Positions 11,548 to 22,800 of a DNA stretch of 64,000 nt are shown piece by piece. The notes beneath the pieces are model-generated. The model did no database searches, was not told the origin of the DNA, and saw only the letters and a list, made by a program, of their open reading frames with translations. How positions within the stretch are numbered: position 1 is the stretch's first letter; the number at the start of each line of letters is the position of its first letter. Origin of the DNA: Tretioscincus oriximinensis (taxonomy: Eukaryota; Chordata; Lepidosauria; Squamata; Gymnophthalmidae); contig JAJVDF010000003.1 in the NCBI GenBank assembly GCA_022410635.1, positions 6,186,872-6,250,871 of the forward strand. The letters are read 5' to 3'. The translations under genes and the position numbers were made by a program.

Positions 11548-11805
11548 CTGAGCTCTCTGCAGGGGCTTCCCTGATGGCATACATACTGTTAATTTGGCAA
11601 TTCCCACCCTCAGTACTGGCTCCTGTTCCACATGGGAGTTGCCATGTTAGGAGGACTCCACCCTCTGGTAGTTGAGGGAACGGAGGGTGGAGTTCCCCTA
11701 ACATGGTGACTCCCATGCGGAACAGGAACCAGTACTGAGGGTGGGAATTGCCAAATTAACAGTATGTACGCCATCAGGAAAGCCCCTGCGGAGCGCTCAG
11801 CAGCA
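11548..11805. repeat. Long hairpin, about 120-bp arms
   Basis: The left arm includes GGGGCTTCCCTGATGGCATA, GGCAATTCCCACCCTCAGTA and GACTCCACCCTCTGGTAG. The right arm carries the inverted copies (GGAGGGTGGAGTTCCCCTAA, TACTGAGGGTGGGAATTGCC, TACGCCATCAGGAAAGCCCC). The loop is about 20 nt and mismatches are few. A transcript would fold into a long near-perfect stem. Confidence 0.85.
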
Positions 11806-11870
11806 GCCTGGCCCCTTGGTGGGCCACAAAAATGGCTAGGCCCACAGGCCAAGGGTTAAACTATGCTGGC

Positions 11871-12097
11871 CTAGATATATCTTTACACTACTGTCAATAC
11901 ACACTGCTATGCTGACCCTTATTTTTAGTCTGGTCTTCAACAATACAATTTGACCTGTAATTGTTGGCTCTATGTCAGATATACAGTGTCATTGTCTTAA
12001 ATAGCTCTGATTGGTTGATCTAANCAGTTTTCTGCAATGACTGTTCTTGCTGCAAGTACAGTGAGAATTACTATGCAGTCATCCAGACAGTCTTAAA
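11871..12097. other. Short spacer between two hAT-type elements
   Basis: Nothing recognised. Confidence 0.35.
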
Positions 12098-12835
12098 TCA
12101 GGGGTGGGCAATTAATTTTCCCAAGGGGCCACATGAGAAATTGGGATGGTTTTAGAGGGCCGGACTAATACAGTTAACTCAATTCTACCCAGTACTGTAT
12201 ATAACAGTAAAACCACACCCCCAACTCTGAGCTAAGACGGGTGGGCCGGTCAGACAATAGGCAGGCCGCCCCTTGCCCAGGTCTGGGCTAACACTACAAG
12301 CTGCCCGAGGGAGACCCACAGATCTTGAGACGGGGGTGGAAGGGGGGGCAGCCCCCCNCCCCCCCTCCCCTGGGAACATCCCCCCCCCNCCTCCGCCTCC
12401 TCCATCCCACCGGCGGCCCTTACGCTGCTGTTCTCGCCCGTCCAGTGCACCATCGCCTGGTTGTGAGCGGCGTCGCCTCTGAGCACGAAGGAAGTGCTGA
12501 GCAGCCACGCTTGTGCCGAAGTTGCCCCCGCGGTGGCGGCAGCGCGACCTTCCCGCAGCAGGGCCGCCTCCCCTGGGCCCCGCGGCGGGGCGCCCCGTCG
12601 AGGGTGGCTGAGGGAGGCTCCAGAGGGGCGAGAAGGCGANGGCGCCCGGCAGGAGGCAGCCAGCAGCATCAGCCCCAGNGCCGCCGTCAAGGGCTGCCCA
12701 GGAATCNCCCGGNAGCGAAGGGGAGGATGCATTATGAGGAGCCCCCCGTCGCTCCAATTAACGTTACACGGGCCGGTCAGAGCCAATCAAAGGGCCGTAT
12801 GCGGCCCGGGGGCCGTACAATGCCCAGGTCTGGTC
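12098..12835. mobile_element. Non-autonomous hAT element with captured gene DNA
   Basis: The left end CAGGGGTGGGCAATTAATTT..GGGGCCACATGAG is inverted at the right end (on -: CAGACCTGGGCATTGTACGG, then CCGGGCCGCATACGG), the ending style of hAT elements (CAGGGGTGGGCAA...GGGCCACA). No transposase frame. The interior, far richer in G+C than its flanks, holds a SORCS2 exon 1 fragment (12424-12732, - strand). The 8-bp target duplication is not clear: 'tcttaaat' on the left, 'tctaagtg' or 'gtctaagt' on the right. Confidence 0.65.
12424..12732 (-). pseudogene. SORCS2: SORCS2 exon 1 fragment inside a transposon
   Basis: Read on -, an open frame from an ATG at 12732 gives a hydrophobic leader (LGLMLLAASCRA), a Pro/Arg/Ala-rich stretch, then [19 protein letters not shown] followed by TGENSSV. 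This is the start of the VPS10 domain of the SorCS sorting receptors, closest to SORCS2 (from memory of the family). The match ends exactly at a consensus splice donor (AGC|GTAAGG, donor at 12423-12418), which in SORCS genes closes exon 1. The intact intron donor means the segment was copied as DNA, not from mRNA. The rest of the roughly 1100-residue receptor (VPS10 propeller, PKD, membrane span) is absent. Ns at four sites leave some residues open. Confidence 0.75.
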
Positions 12836-13059
12836 TAAGTGGAGCAAGTTGCTAACTAGCATTTTTGGAGTTCTCTAAAAATGTATGTGGAAAAGTTTTA
12901 CTGTTATGCTAGACTTCAGACTTTCAAAGAACCAGGCCAATATAAGAGCATTATCAGTTGATTATTCAGTTCACAGCAATTAAGAGTAATTTATTCTCTT
13001 ACATGGGTGCTTTTTGCTTCCAATTTCATCTGCCAAGAATCTCAGGTTTTAATAAATGA

Positions 13060-13108
13060 TCGTGGGTGCAAAAGATTAAGACTGTGGGTGCAAAAGATTA
13101 AGAACTTT
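13060..13108 (+). repeat. Two tandem copies of a 23-bp unit
   Basis: 'GTGGGTGCAAAAGATTAAGA' occurs twice in direct succession (13063 and 13085), just upstream of a SINE. Confidence 0.7.
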
Positions 13109-13368
13109 GGTTCTCCAACAGAGATATCAGCATTCACAGCCTCATAGTGTCGGCTATGGAGAGTGGTGAGCGCCCTCTACTATCCTTAGTTTCAACCAGC
13201 CGAGCTGTTCGAAAGCAAAGAAAGATAGGTAGATAAGTAGATACCACTATAATGTGGTGGGGAAGAATAAATGTAAATCTGCGGGTGAAAAGTAATCTTG
13301 TAAGCTACTCTGAGTCCCTTTGGGTGAGACATGTGGAGTATAAAAACCAGATTGTTATTCTTTTATTG
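13108..13368 (+). mobile_element. Sauria-type SINE, degenerate
   Basis: Shares the 'GTGAGCGCCCTCTACTATCC', 'GAGCTGTTCGAAAGCAAAG', 'AGTAGATACCACTATAATGT' and 'TAAGCTACTCTGAGTCCCTT' landmarks with the better copies at 41.8, 51.6 and 58.3 kb. The tRNA-like head is poorly preserved. Confidence 0.7.
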
Positions 13369-13744
13369 AAACAACAGCTATTGAAAAAAATATTTATCTA
13401 ATACTTGTAGAATCCAAAGATTTCTTTCAGTAACTTCCTGCTTTGACTTTTGTAATAGTTTATTGGCAGGCCTTCCTCAAATACAGTTTATAGCACTGCC
13501 TTTACTTCAAAACATACTGTGGAAGTGTACAAGAATCCCTGGACGTTTATAAGGATTTACCTTCACCAGATTCCATTTCTAGAACAGGTGAGGGTTGAGT
13601 GGAAAAGGTGGGGCCTAGGTAGGGCCTGGGCAGAAAAGGCAGCACCTGGATGGGGTCAGGGGTTTTTGCTTGTAAGAGTGTTTGTGCAAAAATCACATTT
13701 TCTGCAGCTTCCAAAATACTTTCATATCACTACCCCCCGGTAGG

Positions 13745-14115
13745 TAACTCAGTTGGCTACCAATTCACTATAGACGGTTCAAAATTGTAGTGTTGGCCTT
13801 TAAAGCCCTTCGATCAAATACTCCGAATTATCTGGCACCACAACTGTCCTGGCGTGTGCTAGCTAGGAATTTACAGACTACAAATAAAGCTGTTTTGGTC
13901 TCTCCTCTGATAGTGTTTTGCTATTTCTAGGTTGTGGAATTCCAAGATCTAGTCCTTGGCTTTGGCATAATTTTTCACATGAAGTTAGATTATAAGAAGA
14001 TCTAGTCCAATTCAGAAAGTTTAACTTTCCAAACTGAGCTTAAACCTCAGTTTGCACTAAAAAGTTCCTGTTAAATCCTCCAGACTGAGCAAAACCTTCA
14101 GTTACATCAAAGAAT
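13745..14115 (+). repeat. L2 LINE ORF2 C-terminal/3' fragment
   Basis: 'GTTGGCTACCAATTCACTAT', 'TGTTGGCCTTTAAAGCCCTT' and 'CTGGCACCACAACTG' follow the L2 ORF2 tail (LHWLP..YR..FK.L...YKAL pattern). Broken by stops. Confidence 0.55.
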
Positions 14116-14439
14116 TGTATGCTAAATAGAATTGATTTTTTTTAATTTTAGTAAATTTTATGCCTTTTGGTGGAAGGGGTGTTATAAATGAACATTGTGG
14201 TTGTTGTTGTTGTCAAAATGGTGTTTATATGCACTTTGGAGCAGGTGAGGTAACCGATATAGTTCGGGGTTTTCCACCCAAAGTTCAAACTATTGAGCGT
14301 TTCCAGGGAACGGTAGCTGAGTTGTCATTCTGTTTTCCAGACAAGTCACCCTTTGTTCATGTCAGAGATTCTGTTTCTGACCACCCTGCAAGGGGAGCTT
14401 GTAGCACTTTGGAGATTTACAAGAGGAAGGAAGGTGGCA

Positions 14440-14640
14440 TGTTATAATACGTTCTACGTGGGGCTGCTCTTGAAGATGGTTTGGAAGCTGTGGCTGGCAG
14501 TTAAGGTGCTAATTGGCACAACTAGCCAAACACATATCACAGAGGTCCTAAGTAAACTACACTGGCTGCCCAATTGCTATCAAACTCAGCTCAAGGTATC
14601 AACATTGACTTATAAAGCCCCAACAACTTAGATTGAAAAT
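14440..14640 (+). repeat. L2 LINE ORF2 C-terminal fragment
   Basis: Encodes LSKLHWLPNCYQTQLKVSTL followed by TYKAP, the diagnostic L2 ORF2 end (LHWLPI.YR...K.LTL.YKA). A short relic without a tail. Confidence 0.7.
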
Positions 14641-16265
14641 ATTTAAAGAACAAAGAAATGGCTGCAAACACATGAAGATCTTTCAGAGAAGACCCTCTTG
14701 TTAGTCCCAACACCTTCACTAGTTAAACAAATGCTTTCTCATTGATAGCCTCATCATTATAGAACGGACTCCTCTCCTTTCAAGGAAGTCAGACACCCAC
14801 ATTCTGTGTTTAGACATTGATGAACACCCTGGATTTTATCTGAGAGAATAATATCCTCTTCCCATGCAGGCTCTGTCATGGTTTTTTAGCCATTGTATTT
14901 TAGCAGTCTTGTTAAAGGCTCTGGCTTTAGGTGTAGGGAGGTTTGTGGTTTGGTTTACCACAAAGGACACATTTTGGCTGCACAACAAGGAAATGAGGGC
15001 CAGCAGTAGGATCATTGCAAATCCAGAGGGTTTTTTTCTTTTTCTTTTTACCAAGGATGATGGAATAGTGTCAATAGTTTGTTTTCATAGAAAAAAAAAT
15101 CCTATTTGCATCTTAATTGGGTTTTTGATCTGAAGCAGCCCAACGTAATAGTAGGAAGACATGGTTGTGTGGAAAAAACAATACATTATTTTGGGAGGAT
15201 TTTCCTGCGGCAACTCTAGGAGACATTGGTTTTGTCCCAGATGTGTTCAAATTAAAATTGAGTCCATCAGAGTTGTCATTAGTTCAGTTTTCAAGACGTT
15301 TTCTCATTGTTTAGTCAACACTTCAGAGGGGTGGCAAATAATGACACCAAATGCTACAGCATAGTTCCATATCTGATAATTTTGAACCTCAGATCCGATT
15401 ACATGGGAATGAATTTGTAGGAGACAAAGGGCAGAGCACAAGATATTGGTATTGAAATACCCCCATACATAATAACATTAGAAACAGCAATGTGGAAAAA
15501 TGGGAATTCTGGATTGTAAAGGATAGAAAGGTTCTGAAATAAATGGGATTTTGCAGTTTCAAAAGTTCCAGCACTGGTGAGTCCAAATAAATTTAGGTTT
15601 GGATACTGTTTGGGGATGATGTGATTTTTCCGTTTTTCATTCTTTCAAATATTCAAAGGAGTGCTAATTAGGTCTATTTAGGAATGAGCTAACAAAGGAA
15701 GTTACCAAAATCAGGAAAACCATGCATTTGATGCTGTCTGCTGAACATTTCCAGTCATGAATACTGGAGACACTAGCTTGCTCCTTCCCCAGTCCCTTAA
15801 CTGGTTGTTCCAAGACATCCAGTTTTTTTCAGTGTTTCTTGAGACTTTGTAACACTTGGACAACAGGGTACCTTCTGAGAATGGTGTCAAATCAGATAGT
15901 CAATAACATTTACATTCCTCATTAATAAATTGCTGAGCCAAAATGTCAGGGATATTTGAAGGTATGATCAGATTCAAACTGTCAATAGTAAGCGTTTAAA
16001 GTCATTTTCCATTTAGTGCTTTGAATTTCGTATGCTGGGGTATGCTTCCTGATGGTTGAATTTCGCGCTTTAAAACTATCTATGAAATCAATGATGAGAG
16101 ACAACAGCTATTTCTTTTTAGAATAATATATGATTGTCCATACAGGATTCAGTATAATCTTTTCTTTGCACAAATAGTGTCAGTGCTGCTAAAGAGAAAG
16201 GGGAAGGAAATATGAATCTTTCTCCCAAGTTTTTAAGAATTCTCTTAGCTCATTCAAATCCTGGG
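14641..16265. other. Intergenic, not identified
   Basis: No gene recognised. Several 60-90-codon open frames (for example 14864-15133 and 14836-15054) show no known domain and no conserved splice context. Confidence 0.35.
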
Positions 16266-16525
16266 ATAATTTTATTGATTTTATTTAATAATTTATACCT
16301 TGCTCTTCACTTGAAAATCCAGGGAGGGTCATAATAATCGAACTATAACATATCTAAAACATATTTAAAATATAACTCTCCCTCCCTCTTTGGCAGGGCA
16401 ATACTCAGAGGAAGCTAAACATCAAAGGCCTGGGTGAAGAGGTTTGTTTTAACCAGGCACCTGGTGAACCTCCAGAAGGAGCTGTTCCAAAGTCTGGGAG
16501 CCACCACAGAAAAGGCTACCAGAAA
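16266..16525 (-). repeat. L2 LINE 3' tail
   Basis: An inverted L2-type tail (TTTATACCTTGCTCTTCACT) followed by 'GTGAACCTCCAGAAGGAGCT', 'GTTCCAAAGTCTGGGAGCCA' and 'CCACAGAAAAGGCTACC', the L2 3' region in the same order as at 56.7-56.95 kb. Confidence 0.65.
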
Positions 16526-18870
16526 TTGCAATTATTCCTGATGGTGAGCAATATAAACTTTAAGGGAGAGTATATGACGCATCACTTCCTCCCTACTCAA
16601 TGTCTCTTTCACTAACAGTCACCATATGTATGATTTCAGTCACTGGGGCAATGGAAAGAGATTTTTTTTCCCATTACAGTACTTCAGTGAAGCTGCAAGT
16701 ATTTTCATGAGAGCATCTTCCCTCTTCTTTCATCAGGATTCGTGATATTGAATGGTATCACTAGATGTTCTAACAAAAACTGGTTCTGGGTTTTGGCTTT
16801 TCACAGATGTAATAAGGATTGTTTCATTTCTTAGTTAAATGAGTGAGTTGGTAGATCTAGAAGAGTCATCTAGTAACCAATGATTTAGCCAAGTACTTTT
16901 CTATATACAAGCTTACTCTTCCTTGGTTATAATTTTTTTTATTAGTGGGTTTATTTTTGCTAGGCAGCTCTCTGATGTCAGTAATGTTGCAGTTAGTAGG
17001 ATGCTTCTGCAAGGAGATTCAGAAACCAGAGAATTCTGCAATATGAGATAAAGCAATGCCCGGTAATTTAGCATCACTGTGTGGGTATGCTAAATGGATA
17101 CGACATTGTTCCGAAAGTGCAGCCAGGGCTTCAGCACAAATCTCTCTTTGCTTCCCCAAGTGCATATATATAAGGTTGACTTTAGCTTTTTCTAATCCCT
17201 CCAGAGCTCCCAGTATGGAAAAGATGACCATACAGCAGATTGAAGCTGAAGCACCTTTCTCTGCTTCTGCAAGGCTGCTGGGTATGGAGTGGATGTGAGG
17301 TTGACCAAGCTAGAATTCCTTCCTCTTCCCAGGATTCCCTGCTGTTCAGGACATGCCTTGATTTTTTGTTAGTATGTTCTTCAACATGCCAACAAAAGCA
17401 GTGATTTAATTACTGAGACATTCAACAAGACACAAAGGAGAGCAATAACTTTGGAGCAAAAGTTAAAACACTTTTAAGGACATTTGTTGATGTTTTTCCT
17501 ATCACCTTCCCAGTGACCGTTACAGTAAGGATCTTGTTTTTTGCTTTGGTGTTCTTACAGACCTTGGTGGGTGATGTACTGAAATGTCCTTTATTCATTC
17601 AGTCAGCTACTGCACAGCTCAACACAACACAGTATGCTTAGAATTCAATCACTTTTAAAGAATCAAGTAGCACTCTGGTTCGTGGGAAGGCCAAAATGAT
17701 TCCAGATGCTTGATTGAAAGGGAAATAGTGTCACTTACAGAAATATCCACACATTCTTGTTTTGTAAGCCTTGTCTGTACATATTGCCACTATGTAGAAG
17801 AAGAATGGCAAGGGAGAGAGAAGGGCCAATAATTCAACATTATAGGCAGCTTTGAAAGGGGAACGTGGAGTGGAAATTTAGTCAGGTTTTGTATGCAAAC
17901 TAAGTGAGAGAAGTTACTAAGGCACTGAAAGTATCGTTCCAAAGTTTGATTCCGATATTTAAATAATCTCATTGGGAGCCACTGTCTGATATGGTATGTT
18001 GAAAAACTATATGCCATTTAAAGTCATGATTGAAAATAAACACCCCATGTGTTTTCAGACAATTAACTGAATTACATGGAAGCAGTGATTATGGCAATCC
18101 AAACAGAATGGGACAGATTGTTAATAATGTTCTGATGTAGGGAGAGGTTGCAAAAAAACTTCATGTCTGGTGTACATGAATTTGCTAAGCTTGTATTTGG
18201 GGCAGGATCAGAGATAGAATTCTATGTCTTTTGCGTGTTAGACCATAGTGTTATCTTTAATGGCATGGATAATTTTTAGAAGTCTTAAGTGACCAGACTC
18301 AAGGGAATCACGATTTTTTTTGGGTGTAGAATTTACCATCTTTGACTGGTAAATCATTACCAAAGAAAAAATAGGGAAATTGGATTGATATCATGTGTTT
18401 GAACTTAAGTGAGAAAGGAAAAGTCTGAAGTACCAGGAAAATAATACTAGTATTCAATACACAAAATGAAAGTAACAATTTATAAAAGTACCAATCATCA
18501 CGTATTGTGCACTGATTTACTATCTGGCTGGCGTAATGAACAAATAATAACCCAAGATATCCATGTAGAATGTTAGTTCATGGGAATCAGTTATTGGTGA
18601 TCTATTAATGATTCTCAATGAGATGAATAAATTCCAGTCCCAATTTAAGCAGAACTGATGTGAGCCAAGATTCCAGGTTCATTATGGTCACTGTTTTTCT
18701 CAAGGGAGTATAAATGTTAGGAAAATAAATAAATGCCATAAATGGCCTGATACAATAAAATGATACAGAAGCAGTGGCTTTCAAGTTCTCATACAGTAAA
18801 TCGAATGATATTGGGACTCTCTGGGTAGCGCTTCTGCTGGATTTTTTTTTCTTCCTTTAATGTATTTCAG
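16526..18870. other. Intergenic, not identified
   Basis: No gene or repeat could be named. Short open frames at 17019-17298 on both strands overlap each other and show no domain. Confidence 0.35.
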
Positions 18871-18997
18871 TGTGAAGTCAAAACGATTGAAGAAATTCGC
18901 AGAACAAGCTGGTGGAGGGAAAGTTTACAAGGGTTTTGTAAAGCCTGCAATTCTTGTGATCTGCCGAAACTTCAAAGAGGAAGTGTGTCCCCTCAAG
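18871..18997 (+). other. Exon-like segment of unknown gene
   Basis: A 127-bp open stretch sits between a good acceptor (pyrimidine tract, then ATGTATTTCAG|TGTGAAG) and a good donor (CTCAAG|GTAATG). Two frames are open across it. The more protein-like reads VKSKRLKKFAEQAGG, then GKVYKGFVKPAILVICR and EEVCPLK. The layout K-S-K-R...A...G...F..P.I.VIC recalls the C-terminal domain (DUF1115) of RWDD proteins, but weakly. The other frame is cysteine-rich (CKACNSCDLPK). No neighbouring exon was found. It could be an orphan coding exon, a lncRNA exon or chance. Confidence 0.3.
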
Positions 18998-19339
18998 GTA
19001 ATGCCCCTGAAAAGAAAGGCAAAATTTGGCACTCAAAAGCTCATGATCCCATATTTCATAACTGCACTCCATAGTTATGTTATCCATAAGCACATGGGTA
19101 GACCTTCTCCTTGGGTCTTCTTGCAACATGGTTACTCACAATGGTAACATTGGTATTGCATTAATAAATGGCAGGGCTGAGTTCTGATATTTTAAAAATG
19201 GTATCCAGACCATCATTCTAGGCTATGCTGAGGCAGTTGAGAGGCATCCAATTATTTCACTAGTTTTCCTGCCCTTGATAAATCACCTTTGAAGTCTATG
19301 TGAACAGAGTGTTATTTACCATGCTACCTTCCTGAGCAA

Positions 19340-20335
19340 CATACTGGCTACCCAACTGCAAGTAGGTTTGGAGAAAACGGATTATCGTGACTCATTTCAG
19401 TCTGGCTTCCGGCCCGGTTATGACACTGAAACTGTCTTGGTCACCCTAGTTGAAAGCTTTTCCAGGAGAAAGTTAGGGAGAATGTTATTCAGTGATAATG
19501 AATTCTCAGAAACTTTTGATAATATCAATCATTCTGAAAGGGCTAGGGCGTTTGGGAGTTAGCGGCACTGTGGTTAATCCAAGGCTGCTATGAAAGAGTT
19601 TTGCTCAATGCATTTTGAGTCTCTTTCATAGGGTTTCTCAGGATCACTATTTAACATCTATATGGACTACTGGGAGAGATTATTAGGAACACTGGAGTGT
19701 GTGTCATCAATATGCAGATAAATTAAGTACAAATAAATAAAATTGAATGCAGACAAGATGGAAATGCTGTGAAAAAGAGAGGCAGCTTCTCCTTGATGGG
19801 GGTACTCTGATTCCACACTGACACTTGATACTCAAATGCAAGTACTTAATTTCAAGTACGATTGGTTCACCAACGACAGCTATTTCTGGACAAAAACTAT
19901 CTTATAATAGCCATCCACGATCTGGTAATTTCCAGATTGGGGGGCTACCGTTGAAGATAGTTTGGAAGATGCAGTTGGTGTGGAAGGCAACAGCTAGATG
20001 GCTGTTGGCCAAACATACATCATGCCAATCTTAAATGAACTATGGTGTTTGCCCATTGCTACCAAGTCCAGTTCAAGGTATTAGTGTTGTGTTATATAAG
20101 GCCCTAAAAAGCTTGAGTCTCAAATACCCAGAAGATGCCTTCTCCTATACGAACTTGTCTACATTTTAACATCTTCCGGAGATTCCCTGTTGATAGCATT
20201 ATTGTTATGCAGATAACACCCAGACTTAGTAATTAGAGGGATATGGACATCTGGTTGTTGTTTTTCAACTGTCCTACTTTAGCTGTTTTTACAAACTATA
20301 TTATTGTGAACAACCATGAGACTCTTGGGTATAGG
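19340..20335 (+). repeat. L2 LINE, degenerate RT to 3' end
   Basis: Encodes DSFQSGFRPGYDTETVLVTL, the reverse transcriptase 'DPFQSGFRPGHGTETALV' block of L2, followed by a damaged 'LDLSAAFDTIDH' equivalent (FSETFDNINHS). At 19960-20100 come the C-terminal 'LNELWCLPIATK'-like segment and an L2 tail. Frameshifts and stops throughout; dead copy. Confidence 0.75.
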
Positions 20336-20372
20336 ATGAGTGAGTGAGTGAAAGAACTGTCAGTCTGGGAGT

Positions 20373-20735
20373 GAAGTCTGCTCAGTCGCTAAGGAAACTG
20401 TCTCTCGTCTGGGAGATTAGGTTTCCAAGCCCTGTGTTTGGATGTGGGGAGGGGTGAGCACCTCCCACTAGCCTGTAGTTCTAGCCAACTCAGCTATTTG
20501 AAAGCATGAATTGCAAGAAATTGCAACTGACTGCAAGTAGATACATGGGAACCACCACAGCCTGGTGGGGAAGATAGAATGTCAGCCTTCGGGCAAAATA
20601 CCCTTGTAAGCCACTTTGAGTCCCTTTGAAAGGTGCGAAAAGTGGGGTATAAGAACCCTGTTGTTGCTGTTGTTGTTCGTGTTGTTCTTGTTGTTCTTGT
20701 TGTTCTTATTCTTCTTTTTCTTCTTCTTCATCTCC
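20373..20735 (+). mobile_element. Sauria-type SINE with GTT/TTC tail
   Basis: Landmarks in order: tRNA-like head 'GCTCAGTCGCTAAGGAAACT', B-box-like 'GGTTTCCAAGCCC', body 'GAAAGCATGAATTGCAAGAA', 'GACTGCAAGTAGATACATGG', 3' part 'AAGCCACTTTGAGTCCCTTT' and 'AAAAGTGGGGTATAAGAACC', then a (GTT)n/(TTC)n microsatellite. Inserted at the end of an L2 copy. Confidence 0.85.
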
Positions 20736-21285
20736 CATTAAATACTTTTCTACCTCATTCAGTTACCCCAATGAAGTCCTCTTGTCATCAAAGATTAATC
20801 TTCAGCACTAGCAGGTTAAATCACTGAGTATATTCGGGCAATCTCCGCCCAGAGGTCAGGTGATCATACATGTGGCATTTAGTGCAGTGTGGTTTATGTT
20901 TCCTATGTTCCTGCTGACTTTCTATGTTTGTATCTATTTGGAAGACTTTGAAATCACCTTAATAACGTGTAGGCAGGATATAAAAAGATTCCCTGGCACT
21001 TAAATGTCTTACATTCTGCCATCACACCTTCACTTCTTTGTGAACTACCAAAGCTTCAACTCATCCTGGTCTCCTTCAACTGGCCTTTAGCAGAAGAAAT
21101 GTTATTTCTCTTTTTAATGTCAACTTTGTATTGTTTTTATTCTTGGTCACCCTGAGACCTTCGGGTATAGGGAAGGGTATAAATGTAAATAAATAAAATA
21201 AACAGCATCCAGATGCAGGCTGCTGTTGCTGTTGAGTTATAAGGTGCTATCCACTAGCTAATATCCTAAAGAACACAAAGGGTTA
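20736..21285. other. Intergenic with an L2-type tail
   Basis: At 21120-21205 a + strand tail 'CCTGAGACCTTCGGGTATAG' with GTAAATAAATAAAATA marks the end of an L2-tailed SINE or LINE. The remainder is unassigned. Confidence 0.5.
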
Positions 21286-21289
21286 ATCT

Positions 21290-21800
21290 GTATTCAGAAT
21301 TCATAGCACTTTAGAGTAACAAGAAAAAGGTGAGCAGCATGAGTTTTCACAGACAACTTTATTTCTTCAGATGTTGTGTCATCGCAAGGCCTGTAATGTG
21401 GAGTGCTTAATGGTTATTGAATACCACGTAAGAGGATGCCTGTCAGATCTCTGCCCTAGAGGAAAAAATGAACATAAATCGGATATTCAAAATGGTAATA
21501 CATACAAATCTGTTGTAGGACACTTCAACGCCCCAGGACATTTTATCCCGGACCTCAAAACAATACTTCTAGATTAAAAACAAAACAAAAGCCTGCAAAG
21601 GAAGATTTAAAAGAGAAGCTGTTACAACTACAAGGGTTTAGACATCTGGTAAACATGTTCCCTCTTGCCTTCTGCTGTGGGAATAACATCCCAATGGTTT
21701 ACTGGCTTTCCAAAGCAGCTAAAGAAATACCGGTTGAACTGTCTACAAAAGCTCACACTGCTTTTTTCTTGTTAACCTCTAAGGTGTTACTAGACATCTA
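21290..21800 (+). pseudogene. Penelope-like element, GIY-YIG end remnant
   Basis: A broken reading frame contains HKSDIQNGNTYKSVVGHFNA followed by PGHFIPDLKT, matching in pattern the 61.4-kb copy (HKSDI.NGNTQKPVAEHF..PGH...DL). This is the GIY-YIG-type endonuclease end of Penelope-like retroelements. The upstream reverse transcriptase is absent and the frame is interrupted. Confidence 0.6.
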
Positions 21801-21994
21801 GTAACTTACAATTTATTTATAGTTGCAAATTCTTCCCACTCAGACGTTGTGTTACAAGACACTCTCAGGTATCAAACACAACCTCCAAAGCAGGAAACCC
21901 AGCTTACTGTTGCACAGTTCCTGCATTCAAACTCCTGTCCACCCTCTCTCTGTTTCTGTTCTCTTGGCACCTGTCTCTCAAATGCCATTCAAAT

Positions 21995-22800
21995 GCAGTC
22001 AGAACATAAGAACATAAGAAGAGCCCTGCTGAATTGCGACAGATGTCCAGCATTCTGTCTCGCACAGTGCCCCACCAATTGCACCTGGGCAGTCTGGAAC
22101 AGAAGAAGGTAAAATCTTCAACTGTTCTCAATGCCCTGGAAATGGCATTTCAAGAATACTGCCTGTCGCTCCATCTTGGAGGCAATGTCAAGACATCCAT
22201 CCTAGTAGCTGTTTATACCCTTGGCTTCCATGAACTTGTCTAATCCTGCCATTAAGCTATCCAGGCTTCTACCACTTCTTCTGGAAGGCCAGTGACTCTC
22301 TGGGTGAAAAAAAATACTTTCCTTTGTCTGTCCTCACTCTTCTGCCCCTCCGTTTTAAGGAATGCCCCCTTGTCCTAGTGTTGTGTGATAGAGAAAATAG
22401 TTTTTCTATATTCACCTTATCCATCCCATGCATGATTTTATAAACCTCAATTTGGTCTCCTCTCAAATGCTGTCTTTCGAGGCTGAAGAGGTCCAGACGT
22501 TGCAGCCAGATTTCATAAGGGAAGTGCTCCAGTGCCATGATCATTCTTCTTGCCCTTTTCTGCATTTTCTCTAGTTCTACAATATCCTTTTTGAGATGTT
22601 GTACAGCAGAATTGAACACATTATTCCAAATGTGGCCTCACCACAGATTTATAAAGAGGCAAAACAACATTTGCTGACTTGTTTTCGATTTCATTCCTAA
22701 TTATTCCTAAGAATGAATTTGATTTTTTTGCTGCTGCTGCACACTGGGCTGACACCTTCATTGAACTATCCACCAACACTCCAAGATCCTCGGTTACAGA
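21995..22800 (-). repeat. CR1-group LINE 3' end
   Basis: One of the longer copies. It starts with the inverted tail 'AGAACATAAGAACATAAGAA'. On - it encodes LEKMQKRARRMIMALEHFP, then RLDLFSLERQHLRGDQIEVY and TRTRGHSLK, the C-terminal end of CR1-type ORF2. At 22620-22800 the sequence continues into more upstream ORF2 or adjacent DNA. Frameshifted near 22300. Confidence 0.8.

Larger units (their letters stand above)
9779..11870. mobile_element. Candidate composite hAT-type element, GC-rich
   Basis: The left end GTGGTCCAACCTTTCTGGAC..GAGGGCC and the inverted right end (CAGCATAGTTTAACCC, then TTGGCCTGTGGGCC read on -) resemble hAT terminal repeats. Between them lie an array of AAGTGANNTCACTT palindromes, a nested CR1-like insertion (10195-10565), a purine tract and a long hairpin. 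No transposase frame is recognisable. The two ends may instead belong to different copies, so the unit as a whole is tentative. Confidence 0.4.

Noticed and set aside
10692..11852. Several 80-144-codon frames on both strands, considered as a GC-rich gene
   Set aside because: They overlap in many frames, have no domain and straddle a long hairpin; they look like non-coding element interior.
12185..12855. Overlapping long reading frames on both strands in GC-rich DNA, considered as genes
   Set aside because: Only the minus frame carrying the SORCS2 residues has meaning, and that is a captured fragment. The others are GC-driven shadows through Pro/Gly-rich translations.
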